A DNA stretch of 11,245 bases from an uncultured Ruminococcus sp. (GTDB taxonomy: Bacteria; Bacillota; Clostridia; Oscillospirales; Ruminococcaceae), in contig CAMHBN010000042.1 of assembly GCA_946183385.1 (NCBI GenBank), positions 1 to 11,245 on the forward strand, in the 5' to 3' direction. The notes beneath the pieces were generated by a model that was not told the DNA's origin, searched no databases, and saw only the letters and a program-made list of their open reading frames with translations. The translations under genes and the position numbers were made by a program. Shown here one piece after another: positions 1 to 6,327 of the stretch (its first letter is position 1; each line of letters begins with the position of its first letter).

Positions 1-6
1 TTTCAA

Positions 7-122
7 GTCGGTGCTTATTGCAGTGAGGTCACACCCGTTCCCATTCCGAACACGGCAGTTAAGCTCACTCGCGTCGATGATACTCGGCTGGTGACGGCCC
101 GGAAAAGTAGATCAGTGCCGGC
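7..122 (+). rRNA. rrf: 5S ribosomal RNA
   Basis: This is the 5S rRNA of the large ribosomal subunit, 116 nt. The central conserved block CCCATTCCGAACACGGCAGT and the downstream GCGCC-free loop E/helix IV region (GATGATACTCGGCTGG) are readable. The ends were set by helix I: GTCGGTGCT at 7-15 pairs with AGTGCCGGC at 114-122, counting three G-U pairs. It is the last gene of an rRNA operon; the few bases before it are the 23S-5S spacer, and the 16S and 23S genes lie outside the window. A tRNA fragment and tRNA-Asn follow within 130 nt. I am sure of the identity, and of the ends to within a few bases. Confidence 0.95.
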
Positions 123-130
123 ATTGATAT

Positions 131-160
131 TCCTCTTTAGCTCAGTCGGTTGGGCGAGCA
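131..160 (+). pseudogene. truncated tRNA (5' half only)
   Basis: A 7-nt acceptor-like strand (TCCTCTT) is followed by TA and an intact D-arm (GCTC...GAGC, with AGTCGGTTGGGC between), ending at A160. The sequence then leaves any tRNA pattern. There is no anticodon stem, no T-arm and no complementary acceptor strand before the next tRNA starts at 251. The fragment resembles the start of the neighbouring tRNA-Asn but has a longer D-loop, so it is not simply a copy of it. It is most likely a remnant left by deletion or recombination behind the 5S gene. It cannot be charged as a tRNA. Confidence 0.75.
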
Positions 161-209
161 CAAATGATTTCACCTGATACCGTGAGGTTAAACGAGCTGA
201 TATAAAACG

Positions 210-240
210 CTAATGCTGTTAAAGAGATTTACAGCATTAG
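210..240 (+). repeat. perfect 10-bp hairpin in the 5S-tRNA spacer
   Basis: CTAATGCTGT at 210-219 pairs perfectly with ACAGCATTAG at 231-240 around an 11-nt loop. Only a weak T/A tract follows (TTAAATATAT), so it is a poor intrinsic terminator. It could be an rRNA-operon processing signal or a weak terminator between 5S and tRNA-Asn. The stretch from 161 to 209 shows nothing recognisable. Confidence 0.6.
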
Positions 241-250
241 TTAAATATAT

Positions 251-326
251 GCCTCCTTAGCTCAGTCGGTAGAGCATGCGGCTGTTAACCGCAGGGTCGT
301 TGGTTCGAGTCCAACAGGTGGCGCCA
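251..326 (+). tRNA. tRNA-Asn (GTT)
   Basis: This is a complete 76-nt tRNA with encoded GCCA end. The parts are: acceptor GCCTCCT/AGGTGGC, D-arm GCTC/GAGC, anticodon stem TGCGG/CCGCA around loop CTGTTAA (anticodon GTT, Asn), and T-arm GTTGG-TTCGAGT-CCAAC. The fourth acceptor pair is T-T (T254 against T318), a single mismatch in an otherwise perfect structure. It probably belongs to the same transcript as the 5S rRNA, since no promoter is visible in between, and it is followed directly by a terminator. Confidence 0.97.
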
Positions 327-331
327 ATTGG

Positions 332-358
332 GTGTCTGCAATAGCAGGCGCTTTTTTT
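332..358 (+). terminator. intrinsic terminator of the rRNA/tRNA-Asn operon
   Basis: GTGTCTGC at 332-339 pairs with GCAGGCGC at 344-351 (two G-U pairs) around an AATA tetraloop, followed by seven T at 352-358. It lies 6 nt after the tRNA-Asn CCA end and overlaps nothing coding. Confidence 0.9.
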
Positions 359-359
359 A

Positions 360-388
360 TTGACATATTACGGCTTTTATGCTATAAT
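360..388 (+). promoter_or_regulatory. consensus sigma-70 promoter for the MBL-fold gene
   Basis: TTGACA at 360-365 and TATAAT at 383-388 are separated by 17 nt, a perfect consensus match starting right after the T-run of the preceding terminator. The ribosome-binding site GAGAGGG (412-418) sits 7 nt before the ATG at 426. Confidence 0.9.
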
Positions 389-425
389 GGGCAGTAATAT
401 GTTGTTTTTTTGAGAGGGATAAAAA

Positions 426-1529
426 ATGAAAAAATCAAAAGCTTTGAAGGTCATCATCGCCATCGTTTTAGTGCTGTTCCTGCTTTTTACGGTCGCGGGA
501 TTTGCCTTCTTCAAGTATTTCACCGTGCCCATCGGTAAGTACCCCGACAAGGCTCAGCGCGCGGAGTTTACCAAGCACACGTCCGTGCTCTACAGCGACG
601 GAAAGTTCCAAAATGAGAACGCGGTGGAGTCTACGTCGAGCGGCTCGCTCAATGTCAACGCCTACTCCAAGCCCGAGAGCCTTATTTCTGCCGAGAAGAT
701 AGACTCGCTCGACCGCGCGGCTGACGGTCAGATGAACATCAGCTGGCTGGGACACTCGTCCGCGCTCGTTCAGATGGGCAGCCGGAATGTCCTCATCGAC
801 CCTATCCTCACGAAGGGGGCGTCTACTCCGCAGATGTATGCACTTCCCGCGCGTATCTGCGAGGTCGCGCTCGATATCGACAATGTGCCTGATATCGACG
901 TGCTCTGCATCTCGCACGACCACTTTGACCACCTCGATTACGGCACTGTGACCGCTATCGACGGAAAGGTCGGCGAATATGTCGTGCCGCTCGGTGTTGA
1001 TTCGCTCCTTGAGGGCTGGGGGATCGACAAGAGCAAGATCCACGCTCTTGGCTGGTGGGAAAGCGTGGAGCTCGGCGGTGTGGAGTACACCCTCACGCCT
1101 GCTCAGCACTATTCGGGCAGATTCGCGAGCAAGCAGTATCAGACGCTCTGGGGCGGTATCTATATGGCAGACAGCTCACATAGCCTCTATTTTACGGGTG
1201 ATTCGGGCTACTGCGACACCTTTGCACAAGTTTACGACAAGCTCGGAGCTCCCGATGTTATGCTCGGCGACGCGGGACAGGACACGCCTGCGTGGTCGCA
1301 TATGTCGCCCGAGGAGCTTACCAGGGCGGCTCAGGACGTTCACGCAGCGTATCTGATACCCGTCCACTGGGGCGCGTATCTCTACGCGGACTATGACCGG
1401 TACAAGCCCGCCGAGGACATCGTCAAGCAGGCAGAGGAGGACGGAGTTGCCATAGCAACGCCGAAGCTCGGACATCTTTTCAGCTTCGATGATATCGCCG
1501 ACCAGAATGAGTGCTGGTGGGAAGAATAA
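426..1529 (+). CDS. membrane-anchored metallo-beta-lactamase-fold hydrolase, NAPE-PLD/UlaG-like
   Basis: A 367-residue protein with one N-terminal membrane helix (about residues 8-30, after MKKSKALK) and an extracytoplasmic or membrane-bound metal-hydrolase domain from about 100 to 355. The metal ligands are visible: SHDHFDHLD (H164, H166, D168, H169), H228 in PAQHYSGR, D259 in FTGDSGYC and H314 in PVHWGAY. This order, plus WLGHSS near 107 and LIDPIL near 123, matches the N-acyl-phosphatidylethanolamine phospholipase D branch of the MBL superfamily (COG2220). Family members bind two zinc ions and cleave phosphodiester or lactone substrates; the substrate here is unknown. The start is supported by GAGAGGG 7 nt upstream. 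The gene stands alone between an rRNA operon and convergent cellulosomal genes, so context does not point to a pathway. The fold is certain, the phospholipase role is a guess. Confidence 0.9.
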   Translation: MKKSKALKVIIAIVLVLFLLFTVAGFAFFKYFTVPIGKYPDKAQRAEFTKHTSVLYSDGKFQNENAVESTSSGSLNVNAYSKPESLISAEKIDSLDRAADGQMNISWLGHSSALVQMGSRNVLIDPILTKGASTPQMYALPARICEVALDIDNVPDIDVLCISHDHFDHLDYGTVTAIDGKVGEYVVPLGVDSLLEGWGIDKSKIHALGWWESVELGGVEYTLTPAQHYSGRFASKQYQTLWGGIYMADSSHSLYFTGDSGYCDTFAQVYDKLGAPDVMLGDAGQDTPAWSHMSPEELTRAAQDVHAAYLIPVHWGAYLYADYDRYKPAEDIVKQAEEDGVAIATPKLGHLFSFDDIADQNECWWEE

Positions 1530-1541
1530 AAATAAGCCGCG

Positions 1542-1561
1542 CGGAAATATTTTCCGTTTTC
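1542..1561 (+). terminator. probable terminator of the MBL-fold gene
   Basis: CGGAAA at 1542-1547 pairs with TTTCCG at 1551-1556 around a TAT triloop, followed by TTTTC. It begins 13 nt after the stop codon. The stem is only 6 bp, so termination may be partial; the stronger hairpin at 1729-1755 would catch read-through. Confidence 0.6.
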
Positions 1562-1588
1562 TAAAAACTACAGCGCGAACATCGGGTT

Positions 1589-1630
1589 CCAAGGGGCTGT
1601 GCTCCTTGGCGGATTACAAAGGCAGAGCCT
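1589..1630. repeat. dispersed hairpin repeat, degenerate copy
   Basis: CCAAGGGGC (1589-1597) pairs with GCTCCTTGG (1601-1609) around a TGT triloop, with one G-T pair. After CGGATTACAA comes a second short hairpin, AGGC-AGA-GCCT (1620-1630). The same order of two triloop hairpins joined by a CGG-containing spacer recurs at 11087-11128, so both are copies of one repeat family. This copy has lost most of its second stem. Confidence 0.65.
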
Positions 1631-1651
1631 CCCCTTATTTGTTGCACGCGA

Positions 1652-1684
1652 TATCTTGCCCGCGGAATTATTCCGCGCAAGATA
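1652..1684. repeat. 15-bp hairpin with a 2-nt bulge
   Basis: TATCTTGC at 1652-1659 and GCGGAAT at 1662-1668 pair with the reverse complement at 1670-1684 (ATTCCGC then GCAAGATA, sharing the GC), around a single central base. It is part of the non-coding gap 1530-1762, which otherwise contains only terminators and repeats. Confidence 0.6.
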
Positions 1685-1702
1685 ACAATGCCATTTATAG
1701 GC

Positions 1703-1721
1703 GGGCGGATAATATCCGCCC
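1703..1721. repeat. odd palindrome GGGCGGATA-A-TATCCGCCC
   Basis: Two perfect 9-nt arms around one central A, followed by CTACA. Its GC-rich outer arms ending in GCCC(C)TACA resemble the palindrome at 10536-10564. I take them as related members of a short palindromic intergenic repeat family of the kind common in gut Clostridia. Confidence 0.65.
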
Positions 1722-1728
1722 CTACATA

Positions 1729-1755
1729 AAAAGCCTCCCTTATCGGGAGGCTTTT
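1729..1755 (-). terminator. terminator of the GH10 gene (bidirectional)
   Basis: AAAAGCCTCCC (1729-1739) pairs perfectly with GGGAGGCTTTT (1745-1755) over 11 bp, with a 5-nt loop. On the minus strand it starts 8 nt after the GH10 stop codon and ends in five T. Its symmetry lets it also stop transcripts coming from the MBL-fold gene. Confidence 0.92.
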
Positions 1756-1762
1756 GCTGTCC

Positions 1763-3745
1763 TTATTCCATTACGGGGAGCGATGTCACCTTGCCTGCGT
1801 CAAGAGCCTGTATAGCCCACGCGTCCTTGGCGGTGACGCCGTCGCCTGTGTTGTAGCAGTCGGCGTTTGCCTTGCCTGTCTCGCTGAGTCCGTACTTGTC
1901 CTTGTTAGCGATGGATTGGAGTATCGCTACTGCGTCCGCGACGGTTACCTTCTTGTCGGTGTTGGCGTCGCCGAGGAGGATATCGCCTGTGCCGAGAGTT
2001 GTACCCGCGGATGTGGTGACTTTCGCAGTCGATGTTGCAGTCGTGGTCGATGTCGTAGTCGTCTTTGTAGTCGTGGAGGTCGTAGTCTTCTTTGTCGTTG
2101 TCGTTATCTCGGGTACCTCAATACCGTCGATTATCGAGAAGTAGGCGGGCTTAGCCTCGTAGTCCTTGTTGAAGAGGAGCGGATTCTTCTCGGTACGCCA
2201 GCTCTGGTCGTCGGTCGTACCCCATACGACTACCGCGGAAACGTAGTCCTTATATGCAACGATAGCGTCGAAGATGTCGCTGTAATACTGAGCCTGAAGC
2301 TCGTATCTCTCGTCGTCAACGGTCGCGTCGAGCTCGGTTATCTGGATGTCGAGACCTGTCTTGCTGAACTTCTCCAGTGCTGCCTTGTACATACCTGCGG
2401 TCGGGAACGGGTCGTTGCCGCCGTTGTTGGTAACGTTGAGGTGTGACTGCATACCGATACCGTCGATGTAGTGACCGTCGGAGTTTATCTCCTGCGCGAG
2501 CTTGACGATAGCGTCCTTCTTATCCATGTACTCGTTGTAGTCGTTGTAATAGAGCTTGGTTCCCTCGGGAGCGTACTTCTTCGCGTACTCGAAAGCGGGC
2601 TTGATGAACGAATTATCGCCGAATACCTTTACCCACGGTGAAGCTCCGTACTGGTTCTCCTGTGAGGGGAAGCCTCCCTCTCTGGGAGAGCCGCCGTCCG
2701 TGAGAGCTTCGTTGACAACGTCCCACGCGTAGAAGTCAACGTCGGGGTATTCCTCCTTGACAGCCGCGAACACGTTCTTGATGTAGTTATCCATGCGCTT
2801 GAGCATCTTCTCCTTGGATACCCAGTCGCCCTTCTCGTCGTAGTTCTCCTTGAAGAACCAGAGCGGGGTCTGCTGGTGCCATACGAGGACGTGACCTCTT
2901 ACGGAGATGTTGTTATCCCTTGCGAAATCGAGTATCGGAGCAGCATTTGCGAGGGTTACCTGCGGGTCTGTATCGTCGCCGTCAGCAGCCATCGCGAGGC
3001 AGGCTGCCTTGTCGAGGACTGAGTCGGGCTTGAGCTCGTTGCCTGCGGTGAGGCTGTTGAAGTGGTGCTTTACGAGCTCCTGAGTAGTTGAGGGCGATAT
3101 CTCGCCGACTGTAGTAGCCGTGCCGAATTTGAACATATCGGCATATACGTCCTTGAGTCCGACGAGGGTCTTGTCGAGCTTATTGGGAGCGAGAGCAATT
3201 TTGAAATCGTCCACGCAGAGGTCGTTAGCCTCGCCGTTGGTCTCGATATAGATGGAGACGTCCTTTTCCTTGTCGCCGAAGGAGAAGCTCGTCTCGAGGG
3301 TGACGTAATCGCCCTGAGATACGCCCTTTACGAGGTTCGTATACTGCGGCTCGTCAGCTCCGTTGGGGGTGTGCTGCATTGAAACGCACACGGTATTGTA
3401 CCACGCAGCCTTGACCTTGACCGAGAGAGTATACTTCACGTTCGGCTCGAGCAGTCCCTCAACCGAGAGAGACGGACCGTTCCAGCTCTGGTCGCGTCCC
3501 GATACGGACATTACCTTGCTTCCGCTCGGAGCCTTCGAGTCCTCGATGACCTCGATGACGGAGGTGTCGTTGTCGCCGCGCTTGGAGAACTTGGAGGCGT
3601 CGCCGTCTTCGAAGTCGGTCGCGAAAACGACGTCCTCGGTATCGGCGGCGTCAGCTGTAGCTGTTCCCGATGCAGGAAGCGCCGACAGAGCCATAGCCGC
3701 AGTAAGAGCGGCAGCTGTGAGTGCGTTGAATGGTTTGTACTTCAT
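1763..3745 (-). CDS. secreted dockerin-bearing endo-1,4-beta-xylanase (CBM22-GH10-dockerin)
   Basis: A 660-residue cellulosomal xylanase that cleaves internal beta-1,4 bonds of xylan outside the cell. Order of parts: signal peptide (about 1-34, MKYKPFNALTAAALTAAMAL then an AxA-type cleavage area); a CBM22-like xylan-binding module (about 36-185, FEDG near 45 and SWNGPSLSVEGLL near 87-99); the GH10 barrel (about 192-540); a Thr/Ser linker (about 547-585); and a dockerin (about 590-658). GH10 signatures are WHQQTP (289-294), WDVVNE with acid/base E346, QSHL near 433, ITELD with nucleophile E471, and VVVWGTTDDQSWR near 505-517. The dockerin calcium loops begin at D593 and D629. The start has GAAGGG at 3756-3761, 10 nt upstream. 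It follows GH9-A on the same strand but has its own promoter and terminator. Function is very secure; scaffoldin partner is not in the window. Confidence 0.97.
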   Translation of the reverse strand: MKYKPFNALTAAALTAAMALSALPASGTATADAADTEDVVFATDFEDGDASKFSKRGDNDTSVIEVIEDSKAPSGSKVMSVSGRDQSWNGPSLSVEGLLEPNVKYTLSVKVKAAWYNTVCVSMQHTPNGADEPQYTNLVKGVSQGDYVTLETSFSFGDKEKDVSIYIETNGEANDLCVDDFKIALAPNKLDKTLVGLKDVYADMFKFGTATTVGEISPSTTQELVKHHFNSLTAGNELKPDSVLDKAACLAMAADGDDTDPQVTLANAAPILDFARDNNISVRGHVLVWHQQTPLWFFKENYDEKGDWVSKEKMLKRMDNYIKNVFAAVKEEYPDVDFYAWDVVNEALTDGGSPREGGFPSQENQYGASPWVKVFGDNSFIKPAFEYAKKYAPEGTKLYYNDYNEYMDKKDAIVKLAQEINSDGHYIDGIGMQSHLNVTNNGGNDPFPTAGMYKAALEKFSKTGLDIQITELDATVDDERYELQAQYYSDIFDAIVAYKDYVSAVVVWGTTDDQSWRTEKNPLLFNKDYEAKPAYFSIIDGIEVPEITTTTKKTTTSTTTKTTTTSTTTATSTAKVTTSAGTTLGTGDILLGDANTDKKVTVADAVAILQSIANKDKYGLSETGKANADCYNTGDGVTAKDAWAIQALDAGKVTSLPVME

Positions 3746-3769
3746 GATAGATCATCCCTTCACTTTGAA

Positions 3770-3817
3770 CTTGTTTTTCACGCGGGACAAATGTGCAGCG
3801 TCCGAGTGAAAAACAAG
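3770..3817 (-). promoter_or_regulatory. leader hairpin upstream of the GH10 ribosome-binding site
   Basis: On the minus strand CTTGTTTTTCAC (3817-3806) pairs perfectly over 12 bp with GTGAAAAACAAG (3781-3770); an inner GGAC/GTCC stem closes most of the 24-nt loop. It lies in the roughly 130-nt leader, 8 nt before the Shine-Dalgarno GAAGGG. No T-run follows, so it is not a terminator. The 5' arm could alternatively pair with GTGAAGGG at the ribosome-binding site using G-U pairs, which would suit a translational switch. That role is inference; the hairpin itself is plain in the sequence. Confidence 0.7.
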
Positions 3818-3880
3818 CCCATGATTTGTACCGTCCCTTACTAAACAGAACGGAATACAACGTAAAAATATTACAGGTAT

Positions 3881-3909
3881 ATTCTAACATAGCGCCTTAA
3901 TCTTGTCAA
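3881..3909 (-). promoter_or_regulatory. promoter of the GH10 gene
   Basis: On the minus strand TTGACA (3909-3904) and TAGAAT (3886-3881) are 17 nt apart, with TG placed as an extended -10. Transcription would start near 3874, giving a leader of about 130 nt that contains the hairpin at 3770-3817. Confidence 0.8.
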
Positions 3910-3939
3910 TAATTGCCGTAAAACTGAGCAATTATTGAC
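3905..3939. promoter_or_regulatory. 12-bp inverted repeat overlapping the GH10 -35 box (possible operator)
   Basis: GTCAATAATTGC (3905-3916) and GCAATTATTGAC (3928-3939) are perfect inverted arms separated by 11 nt. One arm covers the -35 hexamer of the GH10 promoter. A second, weaker dyad, TGACCAT/ATGGTCA (3936-3942, 3955-3961), overlaps the outer arm. The position suits binding of a transcription factor that controls the xylanase. No regulator gene lies in the window. Confidence 0.6.
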
Positions 3940-3962
3940 CATCGCCCAACAAAAATGGTCAG

Positions 3963-3996
3963 AAAAAACCACCCGAGCGATCTCCCGCTCGGGTGG
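3963..3996 (-). terminator. terminator of the GH9-A gene
   Basis: On the minus strand an 11-bp perfect GC-rich stem (CCACCCGAGCG with CGCTCGGGTGG, 6-nt loop, 3996-3969) is followed by six T. It lies 26 nt after the GH9-A stop and before the GH10 promoter, so it separates the two transcripts. Confidence 0.95.
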
Positions 3997-4022
3997 CACT
4001 TCACATATTTATCCTTATCTCA

Positions 4023-6245
4023 TTATCTGATGGGGAGCTGTGATACATTGATAGCGCCTGCGTCAACCTTCTGGATAACGCGTGCATCGTTAGCTGTTAT
4101 TCCGTCGCCTGTGTTGAAGACGTCAGCGTTTGCGAGCTGCTTTGCGTTGAGCGAGTACTTGTCCTTGTTGCCGATGTACTGGAGGATAGCGACCGCGTCA
4201 GCGATAGTAACAGAGCCGTCAAGGTTAACGTCGCCGTACTTTGAAGCCTCGTTTTTAGCTGTTGTAGTGGTTGTAGTAGTTGTGGTGGTCGTCGTTGTGG
4301 TAGTTGTAGTAGTTGTTTTGGTTGTTGTTGTGGTAGTAGTGGTCGTTGTGGTTGTGGTAGGTCTTGTTGTTGTCGTTGTAGTGGTGGTTGTATTGTTGGA
4401 AGGCGTGCTGCTGCCGTCCATATGAAGGACTACCTTGTCGATAACAACGTCATCGCCGTGAGGCCACCAGACCATAGCCTTTACAGTCTGACCAACGTTT
4501 GCGGGGATAGTGTAGTCGATAGCAGCTGTCTTGTCGGAGTTTACCTTCAGACCCGAGAACTCTTCCTGTTCCCACTTGCCTGTCCATGTTCCGAAGCCGC
4601 CCGATACCTCTGTATCGTTGGACTTTACAGTGAGGTAAAGTGTAGCAGACTTAGCGCCCTGAGGCTTGAACTCTGCGTAGTTGTTGGTTGCGCCGTCATC
4701 GCCCTTTTCCTGTCCGACGTCCATATCAGACTTTGTGAGAACGATGTCCTTGTCGCTTGAAGGATTGGAACCGCCTGTAGTAGTGGTAGTAGTTGTTGTG
4801 TTCTGCCACTGCTGCTGAGACTGAGTTGTAGTCGTCTGCTGAGGCTGGTTCTGAGTTGTTGTGGTTGTAGGTGTGGTCTGCTGAGTGCCGCCTGCACCGT
4901 ATATCTTGGATACGCCGGGGATAGAATTGTCGATGGAACCTGTCTTGTAGTTAGAGTAAAGACCTGCTGCTGCGCCTACGAGACCTGCATTGTAGTCACA
5001 GGCAACCTCGTTTGCCTTATAGTCGGAACGGAGATCCTGATATGTACCCTGAGCGTCTACAGGTCCGCCGCAGAGCGCGCCTACGAGTACGTGTGCCGAC
5101 GCGATACCGTCTGTCTCAGCGCCGTCTGTACCTGAAGCAGCTCTGTGGTGAGGCTTGTTTGAAGCGTTGGGCTTGAAGCCGACAACGAGGCAGTAGGACT
5201 TGCCGTTTGCGAATGCTCTGTCGCCTGTGAGGTACTGCATCTGACCCTTAGCCCAGCCTGCGTTGCCGTGACCGTGCTTGGCAGCTACGAGCTGGCACAT
5301 CTGAGCGGTAGCGTTGTGTCTTGCGCTGCCCCACTGGTCGTAGAACTTGTATCCGTCGCCCGACATATCGCCGAGAGCGTTTGTGGAGCTCCAGTCGCCT
5401 GTGATCTCGCCCTTGAGGATAGCGGCACCGAGGGAAACGTTCTCCCAGCAGTGTACCCAGTAAGCAGCGCCGATATTCTTGATATCGCCCATGTAGGTGT
5501 TATCCTTTGTAGCGAGATAGAGCCAGCAAGCAGCCCAAGCAATCTCGTCAGAGGTATCCTTGTTGCCGTAGAACTCGCATGAGTACGAGCCCTGATGCTG
5601 CTTTGCGAAATTGAAGAGAGCCTTAGCGTAAGTAAGGTCATCGGGGTTCTTGAAGTTTACGTAGTTGGCTGCGAGAGCTGCTGCATATTCGGCAGTGATA
5701 TTTGCAGCGCCGTCGGTAGTCCAGAGCATTCTGCCTCTGTTGCCCTGCTTCTCGGGGGGGCCCCAGTAGGAGTGGTCGGGACCGCCCTCACCCTTTTCGA
5801 TGAGGACCTTCTGGACTGTGCCGCCGTTGAGGACTGTAGCCTCACGCATGAACTTGGCAAAGCGGTCTGTTATCACCTTGAGGTGAGCGCCCTGACCTGT
5901 TGCCTCGAAAGCGTCCTTGAACTCGTAGTAAGCCCAGCCGAGAGTTGAAGCTGTGTAGCCCTCGGGCTGACCGAACCATACGTGGTCGCCTGCGTCGTGG
6001 AAGCCACCGACAACGTCGTCGCTGGTGTGGCAGTCGCCTCTCCAGTCAAGACCGCAGTCTGAGCCCATTTTGCCGCACATATTTGCGTCATAGAGGTAGA
6101 GGGAGTACTGGAGGAGCTTAGCGTAATTGTCGCCGTCTGCCGCTGCTGCATTGAGAGAGGGAGCAGCTGCGGAGAATGAAGTTACAGTAGCCGACAGTGC
6201 GAGGAGACCGCTGACAACTGCAGATGTAATTTTCTTTAAATGCAT
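4023..6245 (-). CDS. secreted dockerin-bearing GH9 cellulase with a beta-rich putative CBM (GH9-A)
   Basis: A 740-residue cellulosomal beta-1,4-glucanase. I chose the ATG at 6245 because it opens a clear signal peptide (MHLKKITSAVVSGLLALSAT, cleaved near residue 35); a longer frame from 6329 adds 28 polar residues without a ribosome-binding site. Parts: GH9 (alpha/alpha)6 barrel (about 38-440); Thr/Gln linker (about 455-498); a beta-rich module (499-612) with exposed-looking aromatics W554, W558, W593, W594; a 44-residue, almost pure Thr linker (619-662); and a dockerin (about 668-738, loops from D672 and D708). GH9 motifs are HDAGDH (D84, D87), PHHRAASG (H366, H367) and ANEVACDYNAG with catalytic acid E413. 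The upstream ribosome-binding site is weak. The central module looks like the CBMs attached to Ruminococcus GH9 enzymes, but I cannot name its family. GH9 and dockerin assignments are secure. Confidence 0.96.
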   Translation of the reverse strand: MHLKKITSAVVSGLLALSATVTSFSAAAPSLNAAAADGDNYAKLLQYSLYLYDANMCGKMGSDCGLDWRGDCHTSDDVVGGFHDAGDHVWFGQPEGYTASTLGWAYYEFKDAFEATGQGAHLKVITDRFAKFMREATVLNGGTVQKVLIEKGEGGPDHSYWGPPEKQGNRGRMLWTTDGAANITAEYAAALAANYVNFKNPDDLTYAKALFNFAKQHQGSYSCEFYGNKDTSDEIAWAACWLYLATKDNTYMGDIKNIGAAYWVHCWENVSLGAAILKGEITGDWSSTNALGDMSGDGYKFYDQWGSARHNATAQMCQLVAAKHGHGNAGWAKGQMQYLTGDRAFANGKSYCLVVGFKPNASNKPHHRAASGTDGAETDGIASAHVLVGALCGGPVDAQGTYQDLRSDYKANEVACDYNAGLVGAAAGLYSNYKTGSIDNSIPGVSKIYGAGGTQQTTPTTTTTQNQPQQTTTTQSQQQWQNTTTTTTTTGGSNPSSDKDIVLTKSDMDVGQEKGDDGATNNYAEFKPQGAKSATLYLTVKSNDTEVSGGFGTWTGKWEQEEFSGLKVNSDKTAAIDYTIPANVGQTVKAMVWWPHGDDVVIDKVVLHMDGSSTPSNNTTTTTTTTTRPTTTTTTTTTTTTTKTTTTTTTTTTTTTTTTTTTAKNEASKYGDVNLDGSVTIADAVAILQYIGNKDKYSLNAKQLANADVFNTGDGITANDARVIQKVDAGAINVSQLPIR
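4260..4391 (-). repeat. poly-threonine linker tract (ACN triplet repeat)
   Basis: This stretch encodes 44 residues of which 41 are threonine, between the beta-rich module and the dockerin of GH9-A. All four Thr codons (ACA, ACC, ACT, ACG) are mixed, so it is low-complexity protein sequence rather than a pure DNA microsatellite. Such linkers in secreted cellulases are usually flexible and glycosylated. Confidence 0.9.
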
Positions 6246-6309
6246 ACTATTCACACTTCTTTCTGATTTCTGAATCGTAACGTATTGCCTATAATATGCC
6301 TTATGCTCT

Positions 6310-6315
6310 ATTATA
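6310..6315 (-). promoter_or_regulatory. -10 box of a probable GH9-A promoter
   Basis: The minus strand shows a perfect TATAAT (6315-6310), about 65 nt before the chosen start. No good -35 hexamer lies 16-18 nt upstream; that place is taken by one arm (6328-6339) of a long inverted repeat. This suggests an activator-dependent promoter, but the site has not been proven and a second AT-rich -10-like sequence exists near 6290. Confidence 0.5.
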
Positions 6316-6327
6316 CATAATTTCTTC

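Noticed and set aside
3770..3817. Intrinsic terminator or known riboswitch in the GH10 leader
   Set aside because: The hairpin is not followed by a T-run, and I recognise no conserved aptamer core; only a possible ribosome-binding-site switch remains.
3651..3890. 79-codon minus-strand frame covering the GH10 leader
   Set aside because: It begins upstream of the predicted GH10 transcription start, overlaps the GH10 signal peptide in another frame and has no convincing ribosome-binding site.
3955..4425. Open frame on the plus strand encoding a long poly-valine protein
   Set aside because: It is the antisense of the poly-Thr linker and dockerin of GH9-A; low-complexity ACN triplets on the other strand read as GTN codons.
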